Counted from the stretch's first letter, positions 20,868 through 32,864 are shown. The stretch: DNA of 64,000 nucleotides from Laetiporus sulphureus 93-53 (GCF_001632365.1 NW_024468515.1:93070-157069), one strand, 5' to 3'. The notes: generated by a model not told the origin, from the sequence alone. Translations and numbers: made by a program.

Positions 20868-22190
20868 CTACCAACTCGAGAGAGCCTCCTTCGTGAGCGG
20901 GACGGTTTCCATCTCCTGTTCGTATTCCACCTCCACTCGCGGTCCACCTAGAAAAATGTTCAATCCTGAAAGGAAGCAAGACCATTTTTATCGACGTACG
21001 GCGCGCTTTCTTCTCTGGCTTTTTGCGCTGCGGCTTCTGTGCTTTTGGTGCTGCTTTCCGTTTGCCGAGTGCCGTCTTTTGCGTCGAATCCTCGTCTTCG
21101 TCCTCACTACTCTCTTCGCTGCTTCCCTCATCCTCCTCCGACTAAGGGGCTGGATCAATCCCAGAGCTGGGCAAGAATCGACCAAAAAGAGACTCACTTC
21201 AACACCCTCCAGGTCACTCAACTCATCTTCTTCTCCACTCATGTCACTGACGAACTCCCTCTCGTCCCACTCATTTTCCTCCTCCTCCTCCAGCTCCTCA
21301 TCCGTCTCGTCATCCATCATTTCCAACTCATCCTCGCTCGCCTTCGCCTTCTCCTTCCCCTTATTCTCCCGGTCCAATACTGCGCGCCACACCTCCTCGT
21401 TCACGTTCAGTGGCGCGTCACCATACGCCTTGCTCTTCAGACGCTCGAGCAGCTCGGCCTCGATGGCGCGCTCGAGGCGTGCAGCAGAGAGGGCTTTGCG
21501 CTCGCGCACGGCTTCTCGTCGGTCGAGCTTCTTTTTCACGCCGATCAGCTTGGGTCTGACGAGAACAGTGAGTACGTGGAACTGGGTGGACGACAGAAAA
21601 AGAGAGAGATCCGCACTGTTGGCGTAGGCGCAGTCGGCGCATATTGATGAGATATTGCGTTATCTTTGTAACTCGTTGCTTGCATTTATGGATCACGAAG
21701 TTTGGCCAGTGGATCAGCTCTGCATCGATCTGCACGTTTCTGTTAGACTGCAGCGAGGCGAGAACGCGGTGTAGGACAGAGACGCACTTGCTCCAGGGCT
21801 TTTGAGTAGTTGTTTGAGAGCTTGACACGTTCCCACATGTGTGCAGGAGAGTGAGCACGTTCAATAGTTTTCATATATAGGTATAGCACTCCTGAATACG
21901 TGAAGTACCCAGGTTTTCAACATCTGAGCGTCCGATAGCGTCCATGGTGTTTGTACGCACCCTCCTTCTCTCGTACGGTCGCATACCGCGAATTCGCGAG
22001 CGGACAGCTCTGTCTGTTGCAGAACCCCGTAACATTGTACTCATTGCGGCAAAAGTTCTGTGTCGTGGTTCTGGCGGAATAATGTGAGGATGACGAATAA
22101 CGGCCGCTCCAGTAGTGGCATAACTGACTTGACTTTGTACGAGCAGAATTGCTGGTTAATGACGGACCAGATCACGTCGTCGCTCTGCAT
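20868..22190 (-). CDS. MAK16: Mak16, 60S ribosome biogenesis factor
   Basis: Mak16 joins early nucleolar pre-60S particles with Rpf1 and is needed for 25S/5.8S rRNA maturation. The N terminus is diagnostic: [20 protein letters not shown] (ATG at 22190), then a short exon with the conserved [23 protein letters not shown] Cys cluster around 21.95-22.05 kb. The middle has the Lys/Arg-rich helix [40 protein letters not shown] and [10 protein letters not shown] long acidic tract ([20 protein letters not shown]) follows, then a basic segment and the end [15 protein letters not shown] before TAG at 20868-20870. Family length and order are as expected. Confidence 0.9.
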
Positions 22191-22496
22191 CGTGAAGAGG
22201 GGGTATATAGCGATGTACTGCAAGTAGGACGATCTGGCTAATTGAACAGGATGCAATTCACTCGGGAAAATCCAGTAAAAGCAGACCTGATTGGCTGGCC
22301 TACATAGGGAATATGTTCGCACGAGTCGGCGCCTGTTGATGCGTGCCAGAATCTTTGATGGTAAACTACCCGCAAAACCTATCAGTCCTCCAAGGTTAGC
22401 AGAATGAACTTCACGCTTGCATAACTTCACTAGAGGCTAAAGTCCTGAACGGAAATTCTGGTCGAAATACGCCGGAATCTGCACCATAAGGTTGGT
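22191..22496. other. MAK16 upstream region
   Basis: 306 bp upstream of MAK16, ending at a foldback repeat. No gene is seen. It holds the MAK16 promoter; no clear TATA box. Confidence 0.4.
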
Positions 22497-23364
22497 CCAG
22501 GCTCCTCCCCATCTCGCTTTCGGGAGTTTTGGTGGGCCCAATCCTATGGGTGGGACATTGTGCTTCATCCCGCCACCTCAGCCACATTTCAGCCACAATT
22601 CTCAGACTCAGCCAATCTTAAACTCCGCACTCTTATTCCCCTCCAACTCCCTACAGCGGCTGGGAGAAAACATGTGTAAATAACGGAGGCTGGATGCAAG
22701 CTGCCCCAAAGTAGTAGTTGGTGCTCCCCGAGCGTTAGATTTTGTACCGACCTAATCAGGAATCAAATATTACATCTATTGCATTGTGCAAATATGCTCA
22801 GCCCATCTACCCTCAAAGGAGAGTGCTTCTGATATCTGCACACTGGCAGAGGCATGCCTTGTAAGGTTTGTCTATGAAAACTTCAATGCTGCAAACAAAA
22901 ACATGACACCAGGAGTTCAAAATGCAAAAGAGAGCCTCTCACATCTCACAGCTCCGGACTCAACTATGGTGTCACCCTCAATGATCTGCACTGTTCTAGA
23001 TAGCCATGGAAATCCTCACCATTGAATCACGCTGTTGAGTGCCATTTATTGATGCCTTGCTGTAGCAGGACTCTTGTACCACTGTTATCAATGAATGTAA
23101 GAGTTGCCGGAAATTTATTACAGGCACCTATCAATAATCTATTTTCTGGCCATGCTGACTGCCAATTGGGGAAGGCAAGCCACCGACCTCCGTTATTTAC
23201 ACATGTTTTCTCCCAGCCGCTGTAGGGAGTTGGAGGGGAATATTCAAAATTAGTGATCGCATCATGATCGAGCACGTGAATGATCGATCTAGGATGTGGC
23301 ACTGTGTACCCTCCCTAGGATGGCCCCCCCCAAACTCCCGAAAGCGAGATGGAGAGGAGCCTGG
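22497..23364. mobile_element. Foldback / MITE-like element with long inverted arms
   Basis: The two ends are inverted copies of each other. The outer about 80 bp begin CCAGGCTCCTC on both arms and share the stretch ATCTCGCTTTCGGGAGTTT. A middle section has diverged. The inner 56 bp are identical: 22634-22689 is the exact reverse complement of 23187-23242. The centre (about 500 bp) holds only a short open frame with no known domain. No convincing target duplication was seen. The structure suits a non-autonomous DNA transposon inserted upstream of MAK16. Confidence 0.75.
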
Positions 23365-24534
23365 GTTGGTCGTTCTCATCGCTACCCGTCTTTGCGTTAG
23401 TGCAGCTTAGTTCTCGTGTGGCAATCGACTCTAGTACTTTGATTCGATGAACATGCATACAGTATTCATGAGCGTTATAATATAGTGCAAGAAATTCTAG
23501 TTACAGACGATGGTGAGATAACTCCGTCATGTGTACTGACGAATTCAAGCACATTCTGTGCCAAGCGTGCTCCATTTCTCTAGTCGTGGACTTCGTAAGA
23601 TGCCGCAACTGAGTCACTCGGTTTCATTCAGCAATGATCCGATATACAACGCGTGATGGGCAGCCTGTAGAGAAGAGAGAAAGTCACGCAGATATCGTCG
23701 AGCCAATACATAAAGTAGAGACAGACGACGAATATGTAATAGAATGCAGGGCACAAGAGTGAGGCAAGGTCAAGGACAAGTCATTTTTGATGATGATATG
23801 TCGGCTGGGATACGGTATATGCAGAGATGACAATAGCCGATTCAGAACAACACTCAAGAGATGATCGCTTCTAGCACATCAAAGTAAGACACTGGAGGCA
23901 CTGGCTCGACGATATAAAGAGAGGACAATTATAGAGAGTATCGCGTGTTGAGGAATTCGCTAGTGGTGGTATGCTGGCAGATAACTGCCTGAATGGAAAT
24001 TGAACAACAGGTTACAGACCGGTCAAGTTGAGTTCAGGATAGTATTCACGTGGTGTCACAAGTTGCTGCAAGTGCGCGGGAGTGGAACGTTGAAGATAGT
24101 ATGGTGTACGAAGCGAGCACTTGAAAGAGGGATACAACAGGAGCATAAGGGTGGAGGGTAGCCGGCCGTATTGCTATAGATGTGCTGGAAATCGGACCAA
24201 CGATTCTGCGGCCGAGGTGAGCATTGAGTTGCGTTCGAGATTTAGGCTAAGAGTAGTCAAACATGAGAGCAGGACATGCAGAATTGCAGAGTGTGTCAGA
24301 GGTAGGAGGAGACGAGAGACAGAAGCATCGGTCATGGGAATAACGAGCCAGCCAAGCATGTTGCAGAACAAAAGCGTCGCAGGTCATGGATGGAGAGTTG
24401 AACAGTCAGGTCTCGCCCAAAGAGCAATCGACAAAGATATCTGCAAGTAGGATAGAGTCGCGATGTGTAGGCAGGATCAAGCATTGTGGACAGCCCGATG
24501 AGGGAGAATGGCATAGACAAAGGCCGTGAGAAGC
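23365..24534. other. AT-richer spacer, nothing recognised
   Basis: 1.17 kb between the foldback element and the 3' end of the membrane protein gene. I see short purine-rich stretches (gagagaaag, gaggacaattatag) but no gene, RNA or repeat. Confidence 0.4.
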
Positions 24535-25892
24535 CTAGACTTTCCATGACTCGTGACATGCGTGTAGAGTGAAGGGGCCGCAGGGATCACCTGCAGGGCA
24601 CATCCATGCCACCTTGTCTTGCATTCCAGCAGCCACTTTGACCTCGGGAATAGGTGAGAGACATGTCAAATCATCAGACATGCTGGATGCCACTGAGAAG
24701 AAACAAGTGGAGTCATCGGATGAAGCCAGGCTTGACTCGTCGTTGGCCGAAAGCGACTTGGATGCATCGTAGTAATGCACACATGGCTTGAACAGCAGTG
24801 GTGTGTTGTAGCCCAAGGTGAGGAGTGGATTAAAATCTTCTTGCAGCTGCTGATCGTACTCCGCGTCGACTGCCTCCTGTGTGCATTTCATCTCAGCATC
24901 GTCACCATAGAGCAACTGGAAATGGGTATTCGTGGCTTTCTCATCATCACATGTAGAGGTCTTTCTCTGTTTGGTGATGCATTGCTTTTCAATCCAGATA
25001 CCAAGACATTGAATCGATTGGGAAAGCTCTGGGTCCCACGAGATGGACGACGAGAGTGAGGAAGCTGACTTGACAATTACGCCCCATTCATTGGTATTGG
25101 TATCTTCGAAAGAGGTCGAGTCGCATTTGACGGCGAGGTCTGCAATTGATGAAGATAATTTCTCATCCGGAGCAGAGCATTGAGGGAGAGAAGTGGTCGA
25201 TATGACAACAATACTCTCAGATTCGGTGTTGACGCCAATCATTTCGAACGTAACACTATAACATTCCACTTCTTGGCTGATGGAGGCCTGTGGCACCTGC
25301 AATGAAGATTCTCAGTGGAGATCCTGAGTCAGAAAATGAAACCATACTTCATCGGAAGACAGGCACGCGTCCTCTCTCGCACAGATCCCGTGCTCTTCGG
25401 TAGGAGGGGGAGTCAAAGTGATAACAGGTATGTTGCATTCGAGGAGTATGGTCAAAGACGACGATGGCTTGACGTCTGCAGGCTCTTCTTGATTAGACGT
25501 CAGCTGGGCCTATGAGAAATGTATTCAGCAATCAGATCTCGATGAATCCCACTACGCACTTCCTTTGCGCCCATCTCTGCGTCCATAGTTGCTCATGCCT
25601 CGATAACCTTAGTAGAAGATGGAGTGCCTGAGATGCGGAGAGTCGACAGAAGAGCACTCCATTGGGGCCTTCCTGTTGAGACACCATAACTTTGATCTTT
25701 GCGATCGGCACAACAAGAGAAGCAAACAGGGGCATAGGAGACAAAGACCCAAGTCCAAACAGACAGAAAGATCAGAATGAGCAGAGCCAAGAGAAGAAGC
25801 ACTGTCACCTCTGACACACCAGGAATGATGCTGGAGGCGGTCGAAGCTGCCAAGAGGTCGTCAACCACGGTTGCTTCAGGAAGAGGAGCCAT
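24535..25892 (-). CDS. Single-pass membrane protein, unidentified
   Basis: The N-terminal exon begins MAPLPEATVVDDLLAASTAS at 25892 and contains one strong membrane span (VTVLLLLALLILIFLSVW, about residues 28-48). A Cys cluster (VCFSCCADRK) follows. Later exons give a Ser/Thr/Glu/Asp-rich cytosolic or luminal domain with two Cys-containing stretches, then the 24535-25302 frame ending HACHESWKV. Introns lie near 25300-25350 (GT...GCAG) and 25520-25600. Composition is low-complexity acidic with many SSS and SDD runs, and no catalytic motif is visible. It may be a lineage-specific protein beside the repeat island. The upstream splice sites are uncertain. Confidence 0.55.
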
Positions 25893-26438
25893 GGGGTTGA
25901 GCGAAAGCTTGACAGGACACGAGAGCTTGAGAGCAGCTTGGTGATAGTGGTAGATGAAGAGGTTGTCTAGAGAGATGTTAGCCCCGAGATGTCAGCACAT
26001 TTGGTCTTCGACCATGGAGTTTCTGACCGAAGTCGACTGCAGAATGGTCAGAGGTCCCAAAGACGTCATTTTCTCTATTCGAGAAAAAGGAAAGCTGTTA
26101 AACATGCAGTCAAGGTTCATACATCCATCACTCCTAGTGTCAGGGTGTCCAAAGGTGATGAGCACATACAATATTATTTTACAGTGAGACATATATGTGC
26201 ACTGGACTGAGTTGCGGAGGTGTTGAGCAGCCGCAACAGATTTGAAGCAAGCCAACGGCCGGAGGATTCATGTATATAACAACTCGTGAACAGACACTGC
26301 ATTGAGTACTGACCGCCCAACAAGTGGGCAGCCTAAGTTCATCGAAGATGTGTGACATCACACGTTGCAGGCGCGTAGGCATGCAGGCAAACATGACGGT
26401 CCTACCGACTCCTACGAGAGCATTATTGTGCTGCAATC
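25893..26438. other. Spacer before the repeat island
   Basis: 5' region of the membrane protein gene, running to the first TA-flanked MITE. No recognisable gene. Confidence 0.35.
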
Positions 26439-26440
26439 TA

Positions 26441-27143
26441 CAGTCGTGGACAACCAAAGTCGACAAAAATAAAAATACATTTATTCCGCCCGAACGGCTC
26501 GTTACTTTTCGATTTTGACTGCAGATTCAGACTCAGAATGTCGAGAAACGTCCAAAAACACTTTCTTTGTATTTTTCCCGTGCATTTTTGGCATCCGTCA
26601 AATTTTTAGTCGAAAATCTGAATGTTTTTCAGCTACAGACACACGGATCAGGTACTATTAGTTCAAAGCTGCCTCAATTGGAACATATTATCATCTGAGT
26701 CTTCAGTAGAGAAGGGTTAGAAGGAGCTAGAGCTGTTATTTGATTGTATAGCCCAGATGTGTTTTTGACTGTGCGAGCCTTGTTGTGACCACGCACCATA
26801 ATATATGACTTGTTGGTCACGAGCCCCAGTCACAACGGCCAACTTGCATAATTGTTTGCCCAATTTCCATCGTTGGTTTTGGTGAACTTTCCATAAAATG
26901 ATATAAAGGAGCTCAAAAGGAGTCGATTGGCGTATTTTACGTGATTTTTAGGCCTGTTCTTAGGGGTCTGCCAAATTTTTGAGGGGTTCTGGATCACAAA
27001 ATACCTTTTGCAGGCAAACAGTTCACAGGATTTACCTCAAATTTATTTACAGACACCCCCTCATCAATCTAGATCGATTCTGATATATATCGGACATTCT
27101 AGAAATATTTCTTAAAATTGTCGTGTTTGGCTGTCCACGACTG
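26441..27143. mobile_element. Tc1/mariner-type MITE, TA-flanked (703 bp)
   Basis: The left end reads TA|CAGTCGTGGACAACCAAAG and the right end CTTTGG-like ...GGCTGTCCACGACTG|TA. About 20 of the first 22 bp are inverted copies, and both sides have a TA target duplication (26439-26440 and 27144-27145). The interior is AT-rich with no transposase frame, so this is a non-autonomous derivative of a Tc1/mariner-superfamily element. Confidence 0.85.
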
Positions 27144-27145
27144 TA

Positions 27146-27800
27146 CTGTTCCAGAGAAAACTAGGTAGTTTTGTACAACAAGGGTTTTATACATGTTTTA
27201 AACTATGTATTAAACGTGTTCAAAACTCGACCCCCCATTGAACTCCCATCCGAGTGCTTATCAGAGGTGGTTGCGAGCGGACACTTTGGCCCGAGATCAC
27301 TCAGGCTCAAATATGATATAGAGATTCCAATTCTTGGATGGTGAGACATAAATGAGCCATCAACACTGTGCAATTGTGGCTTCTGACACGGAGTGCGACA
27401 GGCCCCAAAATATACAGCCAATGCTTGGACTGATGAGGTCGACTCGAACTATGAGGATGTGGAGGGTGCAGATTGATGACGAATGCACTGGATGCAAATT
27501 TCCATACAGATTTGGTGTCCCTCAAACTATGTGACTTTCTATCTGACAGACCTCTTCTTGCAGAGCCAAGCACAGCCTCAAGATCCAAGATTATCCCTCC
27601 TCTCGCTAGCAGTATCACTGCAGGCATGAAGGCATTTACTCCTGCTGCAAATGCACTGAAAATGTGTTATAAAGTGTGACCTATGCAACACTATGCCCTA
27701 ATTAGGCAACTTTATTTTCCAAAAAGGCAGTCAATTACAATTTTGTGTCATTAAGTAACGGTCGCAAATGCTTTCATGTCTGCGGTGTTTCCAGCGGGTT
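27146..27800. other. AT-rich spacer between MITE and Ngaro-like element
   Basis: A minus-strand open frame (27307-27627) looks mildly protein-like but has no recognised motif and is not joined to other exons. Nothing else was seen. Confidence 0.3.
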
Positions 27801-27983
27801 GTGCAGGCCTCTGCTGCGTAGTCAGAGGTTTAAGCACATCAGCTATGTAAATACAATGTACGCGAGGAGACAAAGGCAATTTTGAAAACAAAAGCGAGAA
27901 CGGAAGGATGGTGAGAAAAAGAAAGAAAAAACAGAGAAGGAAAGAGAAAAGTTCAGAAATGAAAAGAGGGAGAGGAGGGCGGG

Positions 27984-30024
27984 TGAGAGATAAAGTATCA
28001 GGCTCTGTGATGGGAATGTTAGCAGAGCTGACAGGAATGCGGCGGAGCTGAGCTTACTTTGTTGCTGGGGACCCTAGTGACAGCAGAGCCGATATGTCCC
28101 TATGCAAACAAAGTTTCTGGATATCGTGTGTCAGAGCGAGGCTCTCTGATGACAGGAACGATGGCAAGCACTTACCTGATGAGGAGGAAGAGCGAGGCTC
28201 TGTCCCATCCTCTCTTTGACAGGGCTTATAAGTGCTTGCCCCTGGTGTGCGCTGGAGCTCCTGTTGTCACAAATACAGTCCTATGACCCTAACCATTCTC
28301 ATATAAACCATTACATATGCATTACATATGCTGATATAGAGAATGGGTTAGAACGGTTACCTAAAAGGACTAGATCCAACATATAGTCTCATGTCATCAT
28401 GTGGACTCCAGTGGGCTATGCTGCTACAAGGGCCTATAATCGAGAGGTGGCGAGCAAGCATAGACCAAGGAAGACTTCAGTCACGTGACTAAAAGCCCTT
28501 AAATGGAATGCATCACAAATGTGTTGATCATATACAATCTGACACAATGGATCGTATCTCGATCATACTTCTCAAGGGAACCATTGAGTCCTCAAATAGA
28601 TTGTATCAGCACATGACTTATCGGGATCAATCAGAGACCAATTGACTAGTCGCTTATATTGCGACCTATAATAGTCATGGAGATAGATCTCATAGCGTCT
28701 ATAAGACTAAACCATCAAACCTAATCCTAGTTCCATCAGAGACCTGTTAAAGGATCAGGTTATGACAGTCTACGCTATCAATATCCCGAAGATATGATGA
28801 AATGGCTCCTCAATAGACTTAGCAATGCGACAACCTGATCCCTGAATAGGATCCTCAATAAGGTTGCGTCATTAAGTCTGGGCCATTCCAGAGCTATATC
28901 AAGATAGAACATCTGGATCATTCACATGCATCACTTGGCATACACATCACGTACACCTATGATGTCATGAGTCCAGAATGTCTAAAGCACACATCACGTG
29001 CAGCTCAGATCCACGGATCGGGCCTTCAGCCTGACTCGAGTCATAATGACTCCTTCACAGTCTTGGATCCAGACCAACTTGATAAGATAGAAGCTAGGCT
29101 AAGAATGCACAGCATTCCTTCTATTAGTCTTGGCCAATATCAAGTTGATAACCGGAGCACTGTCAGGTGTTTCACCAACAGATGGGGATAAGTATTGATG
29201 AATCAGAATCCCAGATGGAGATGTCATGAGACTCCTCAGTTAAGGGTACTCATGCTGCAAGACATGGTCCAATAGATACACATAGTTATATTTAGGTCAT
29301 AACTGCGATAAATCACCACAATAGAGCAGCACCATTAGAAGGTATTTGGTGCAGCACCTCACCGTATGTGTGCACAAAGGTAAGGTTCCCACACGGCTTG
29401 ATCTGTAGGTCCATATCCAGTATTAGGGGTCCTGGATCTAGATAGTGCTATATTGGGGTTTCTATTACACATATGTATTATAGTAGTAAGTAGGATAGAC
29501 GGTACATATATCGGGGTACTTCCCTGCTTGTATACATATATATCGCTACCAACTGGGAGTAGATCCCCAGTTCTATCATACTTCCTCACCTGAGGCTCAC
29601 TCTTTCTCTGAGTCCTGGAGGGACTGGCTAGCGATCCAGGTCAATGATTATCTGACATGGGACTTCAGGCCACCCAACTAAGGGCCTGCTAAGAGTTGTG
29701 TAGTGATACACATTATCCTGCCACCACCTTCTCTAATCGCCATATCACGTCGACCATTACAAGTTGATTCTGGATGTTAGAGGTAATCCATGTCTAGTCA
29801 GGATCACATCAGTGCTGACACATTAGCTTGAGTTTGGAGGATATTCCTGAGTGATTCATGACACCTGTACAGTGACAAGCCCAGGCCTGGCATGAATCAC
29901 ATGTTGCTGCCTGAGCCATCCCTTCTAGGACTTCTGCTGTTATATGTCAGCATCCTTGAATGGATGATCACTTCACGTGATTCAGCAATGAGCATGGCTG
30001 CAGTGCTGCCTTATCATGTGCTGA
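27984..30024 (-). repeat. Ngaro-like terminal repeat A2 (split by a solo LTR)
   Basis: It matches 40612-41029 in direct orientation from GAGATAAAGTATCAGGCTCTG to TGCTGAG, with scattered, mostly transition differences. The two halves (27984-28264 and 29864-30024) are separated by the solo LTR; copy A1 is uninterrupted at the same point. Confidence 0.9.
28265..29863. mobile_element. Solo LTR, 1,599 bp, with CCTGT target duplication
   Basis: The insert begins TGTCACAAATAC and ends GATTCATGACA, so it has the TG...CA ends and TGTCA/TGACA inverted tips of a retrotransposon LTR. CCTGT flanks it on both sides (28260-28264 and 29864-29868). The empty site is seen in repeat A1 near 40868 (CCCCTGTACAGTGG). 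There is no coding domain inside. Its length is large for a fungal solo LTR. Confidence 0.82.
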
Positions 30025-30241
30025 GTGAGTAAGTGAGATTCACGATGAGGTGCAGAGACCTTGGAAACATCCTTCTTACCCCTGGAACCCAGTGTTACTC
30101 CAACCTCTGCTGCATAGTCATCTTGTCAGGCTGGAGAAGGGAACATAGCGGGCTCACGAGCCTCCAGCATTCACCGAGGGCCCTCACATATCATTTGTCT
30201 AAGGTTCAAGCACATCAGCTATGCACTGACCTAAGGATGAT
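30025..30241 (-). repeat. Ngaro-like B1 repeat and 3' non-coding region
   Basis: This sequence lies between the end of the recombinase frame and A2. It shares two short blocks, in order, with 27803-27850 left of A2, as expected for split direct repeats. B2 is shorter and looks deleted internally. Confidence 0.6.
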
Positions 30242-30289
30242 GTGTGCAGGGGAGGGGAAGGTGAGAGAAGATGGGGGCGAGAAGCCAAA

Positions 30290-31297
30290 TCAAGGATTTT
30301 GATGGAGAGAAGCAAGTTGCAAGGCAGCACACACGGAAGGGTTGTCACGAATATAGAGTTTCCATGCAGGGGAGGACCAGCCGCTGAGTCCCTGAATGAC
30401 ATCTTTAGAAAGGCCAAGGCTAGCATAGAAGGTAGCACCACCAGCGTGGGTGGAGTGGCTACCAAAAGAACAATTGAGGAGAGCGAAGAAACGGTGCTCG
30501 AACCAAGAGCAAGTAGGCTCAGAACCATCAGCACAGAGGAAAAGAGCCATGTGCATGCCATGACAGTGGTCATGTCAGGAGACATAGGTGGCAAGCAGTT
30601 GAATGGGGCAGGTGATGGCATGGTGAAGATGGAGAATGGTGGTGCCCTGATAGAAACAGTCGCCTTTATGATAAGGAAGATAATAGCTAACATGAGCACT
30701 GGGGAGGAAGCAGAGAGAGGCACATTTAATCATTTTGCACCAGTCCCACAGGGAGTGGTCATTAGGCTTGATAAGCTCACCAATGCGGTGGCATGCATAG
30801 AAAGCGCAGGCAAGGATTGTTGCAAATAGGAGGTCGTCATAGAGATCCGAGCGATGAGCCAGATGAGTGAACATGGCAAGGTGGAATGGTCGCAGAGGGA
30901 GCTTGCAGATAACCGGATCAGCACGAATCTTCCGTGAGCTGTGGATAGTAGCTTGGATGAGAGGATGGGCATGATTGTGGTGAAAGTCCGGATAGATCTC
31001 CTGCAAGAAGTGCCGAGCACCAGAGAGGTATTTGGGCGCAGAGCGAATGAAGCGAGAGGTATATGCGATATAGCGGGTGAGAGTGGATGGTGTTAGATCA
31101 AGAGGGAGGTCATGGGTGATGCAAAAAGTGATGTAGTCACGGGCGCTGGTGGTATAGCCCTTCTGGATAGAGAGTTCAGTGGCAGCAGCCTGCAAAAAAG
31201 CGACACGAGCATTGATGGATGCAAGAGTGGCAGGTGAGCAAGTGGTGTGAGGATGACGCTGCCCACCCAGGGCATTCAAAAGCACCCCCTCCAGCAT
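30290..31297 (-). pseudogene. Tyrosine recombinase of the Ngaro-like element (broken)
   Basis: The frame reads as the phage-integrase-type domain that inserts YR retrotransposons. The N-terminal SAM-like part (KGYTTSARDYITFCITHDLP, LTRYIAYTSRFIR) is followed by the catalytic region. The first catalytic Arg is kept in YACHRIGEL. The HxxR box reads HSTH followed by AGGATFY, so the expected Arg is His. The nucleophile Tyr is kept in WKLYIRDNP. A TGA stop interrupts the frame at 30575-30577. The stop and the Arg-to-His change are each explained by one transition. Confidence 0.82.
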
Positions 31298-32555
31298 GCC
31301 AGCAAGAGCTCGTGGGGAGGCAAGAATAGGCAGACATGGTCAGCGAGGAATTGCACAGTGTAGTCATCAAGGAGTAAGCAAGACAACATATCAGCATGCA
31401 CATTCTGCTTGTCCGGAATATGGCAGACACGAAGGTCAATGCCAGACTCTATGGTGATACCAGCAATGGCTTTCAACGGAGCATTATGTAGGCTGTGTAT
31501 GATGGCGAGTGAGAAGCATGTACTGAATTGAGGCTGTCTGTCCAAAGAAGCACACGATGAGGAGGATGAGCCAAGGAGGTAGCATGATGGAAGGCAGAGA
31601 GAATAGCCATCATTTCAAGGAAGAAGATGTTGATTGCTGGAGAACCAGAGCAAGGTTGGATAGGATAGACAAAGGCATGGTTGGAAAAGATGAAAGGAAG
31701 GACCTTGGTGAGTGCAGCATCAGTCCAGATCACCATGTCAGCATCAGAGATATCCCAATGACCGTCATCGATGAAGCGAACACCAGTGGAGCAAGGAATG
31801 GTGTCCCAGAGCCAAGTGAGGTCAGCTATGACCTTACAATTCAAGAAGAGGCCGGCAGAATGAAAGGTTTTACCGGTGATTTTGCGATAAAGTTCAGTAA
31901 GGGCAGGCCAACCTCAAGGTAAGACATTGAGCAGCCAGTTGAGCGAACCAGCAAGACGTTGCCAGTCCCGCAAAGTCAGGTGATGAGATTCAGTGCGGAG
32001 GAATGCTATAATATCAGCACAAAAGGTTGCGGGCATTGACAGAGAAAGTGAGATGGATCCGAGATTTATGTCAACCCAGAAGCCAATAATTGTAAGGGCA
32101 GGGCCATAGAGCTGCTTCTGATCATCCCACGGACAGGAGATAGCATCCCAAAAGATTAGAAGTTGTGCTTGATGGTGTGGGCAAATGCGACCACAGTAGT
32201 AGACGCAGTTGTCGTCGAAATCCCAACCATAGTAGTCATCCATGTATACATGTAGGCTGACAATGTAGTTTGCGTACAGCAATCCAGCAAAGAAGCGCAG
32301 AGACAGAGCACCATATGCAGGGTGAAGCATGATTTCCAAAGACAAGATGGTGGATCAAGTACAGTTTTCCATCCACAGTAATGACCTGGCGAAGCTGCCA
32401 GAGTGGGTGAGTGGGAAGGTTCAAGAAGGCAGAAGCGACATCATTCTTGAATACAATCAGGTGATGGCCAGGATTAGAGCAACGAGCTGCTTGCATTTCT
32501 TGGCCAAAGTCCCACATGTTATCATAGCAGACTGTAGCCTCTGCACAAGGAATAC
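31276..32555 (-). pseudogene. Reverse transcriptase / RNase H of the Ngaro-like element (3' part, broken)
   Basis: The palm motif is intact as VYMDDYYG. Upstream, FKNDVASAFLNLP and the LVFGNHASP segment mark RT blocks A to C. After LRDWQRLAGSLNWLLN comes an RNase H-like domain (VIWTDAALT, FLEMMAILSA, LLWTDSLNSV, PDKQNVHADMLS). Frameshifts lie near 32240-32290, near 31850-31920 and near 31480-31540. The frame continues across the Copia insertion into 38691-39155; joining the sides at the duplicated AATAC keeps it open. Confidence 0.82.
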
Positions 32556-32864
32556 TGTTATGAATACAATGCTAATCTCAGCCACGCTGTACACTGACAT
32601 ACTCAACTGTATTGCTGGACTGTACCTGTTATGAATACAAGGCTAATCTACTCGACACAGTCAGCCCAATGTCCAATAAATGAATGCAGTCATGTCCGAT
32701 ACTCACCTCAGCCATGCCGTACACTGACATACTCGACTAAGGTGTTTACGACAAGGAACGTGTCATTATGTAGGTGCGTGCCAATCACGTGACTGCACTG
32801 TCAAACCTGTCAGCCCATTTCCTCCCCATTCTTCCCATAGCTCTGAAGTGGTCTCCTTTCAACA
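32556..32864 (-). repeat. Copia 3' LTR
   Basis: 309 bp, TGTTATGAATAC...TTTCAACA. It is preceded by AATAC and followed by the purine tract (on the minus strand). The TGTTATGAATACAA block at its tip is repeated 71 bp further in. Confidence 0.92.

Noticed and set aside
27307..27627. Minus-strand frame of 106 codons beside a MITE
   Set aside because: It shows no recognisable motif, no partner exons and AT-rich surroundings, so it is more likely chance.
30242..30829. Plus-strand frame of 195 codons
   Set aside because: It is antisense to the tyrosine recombinase, whose catalytic motifs are on the minus strand.
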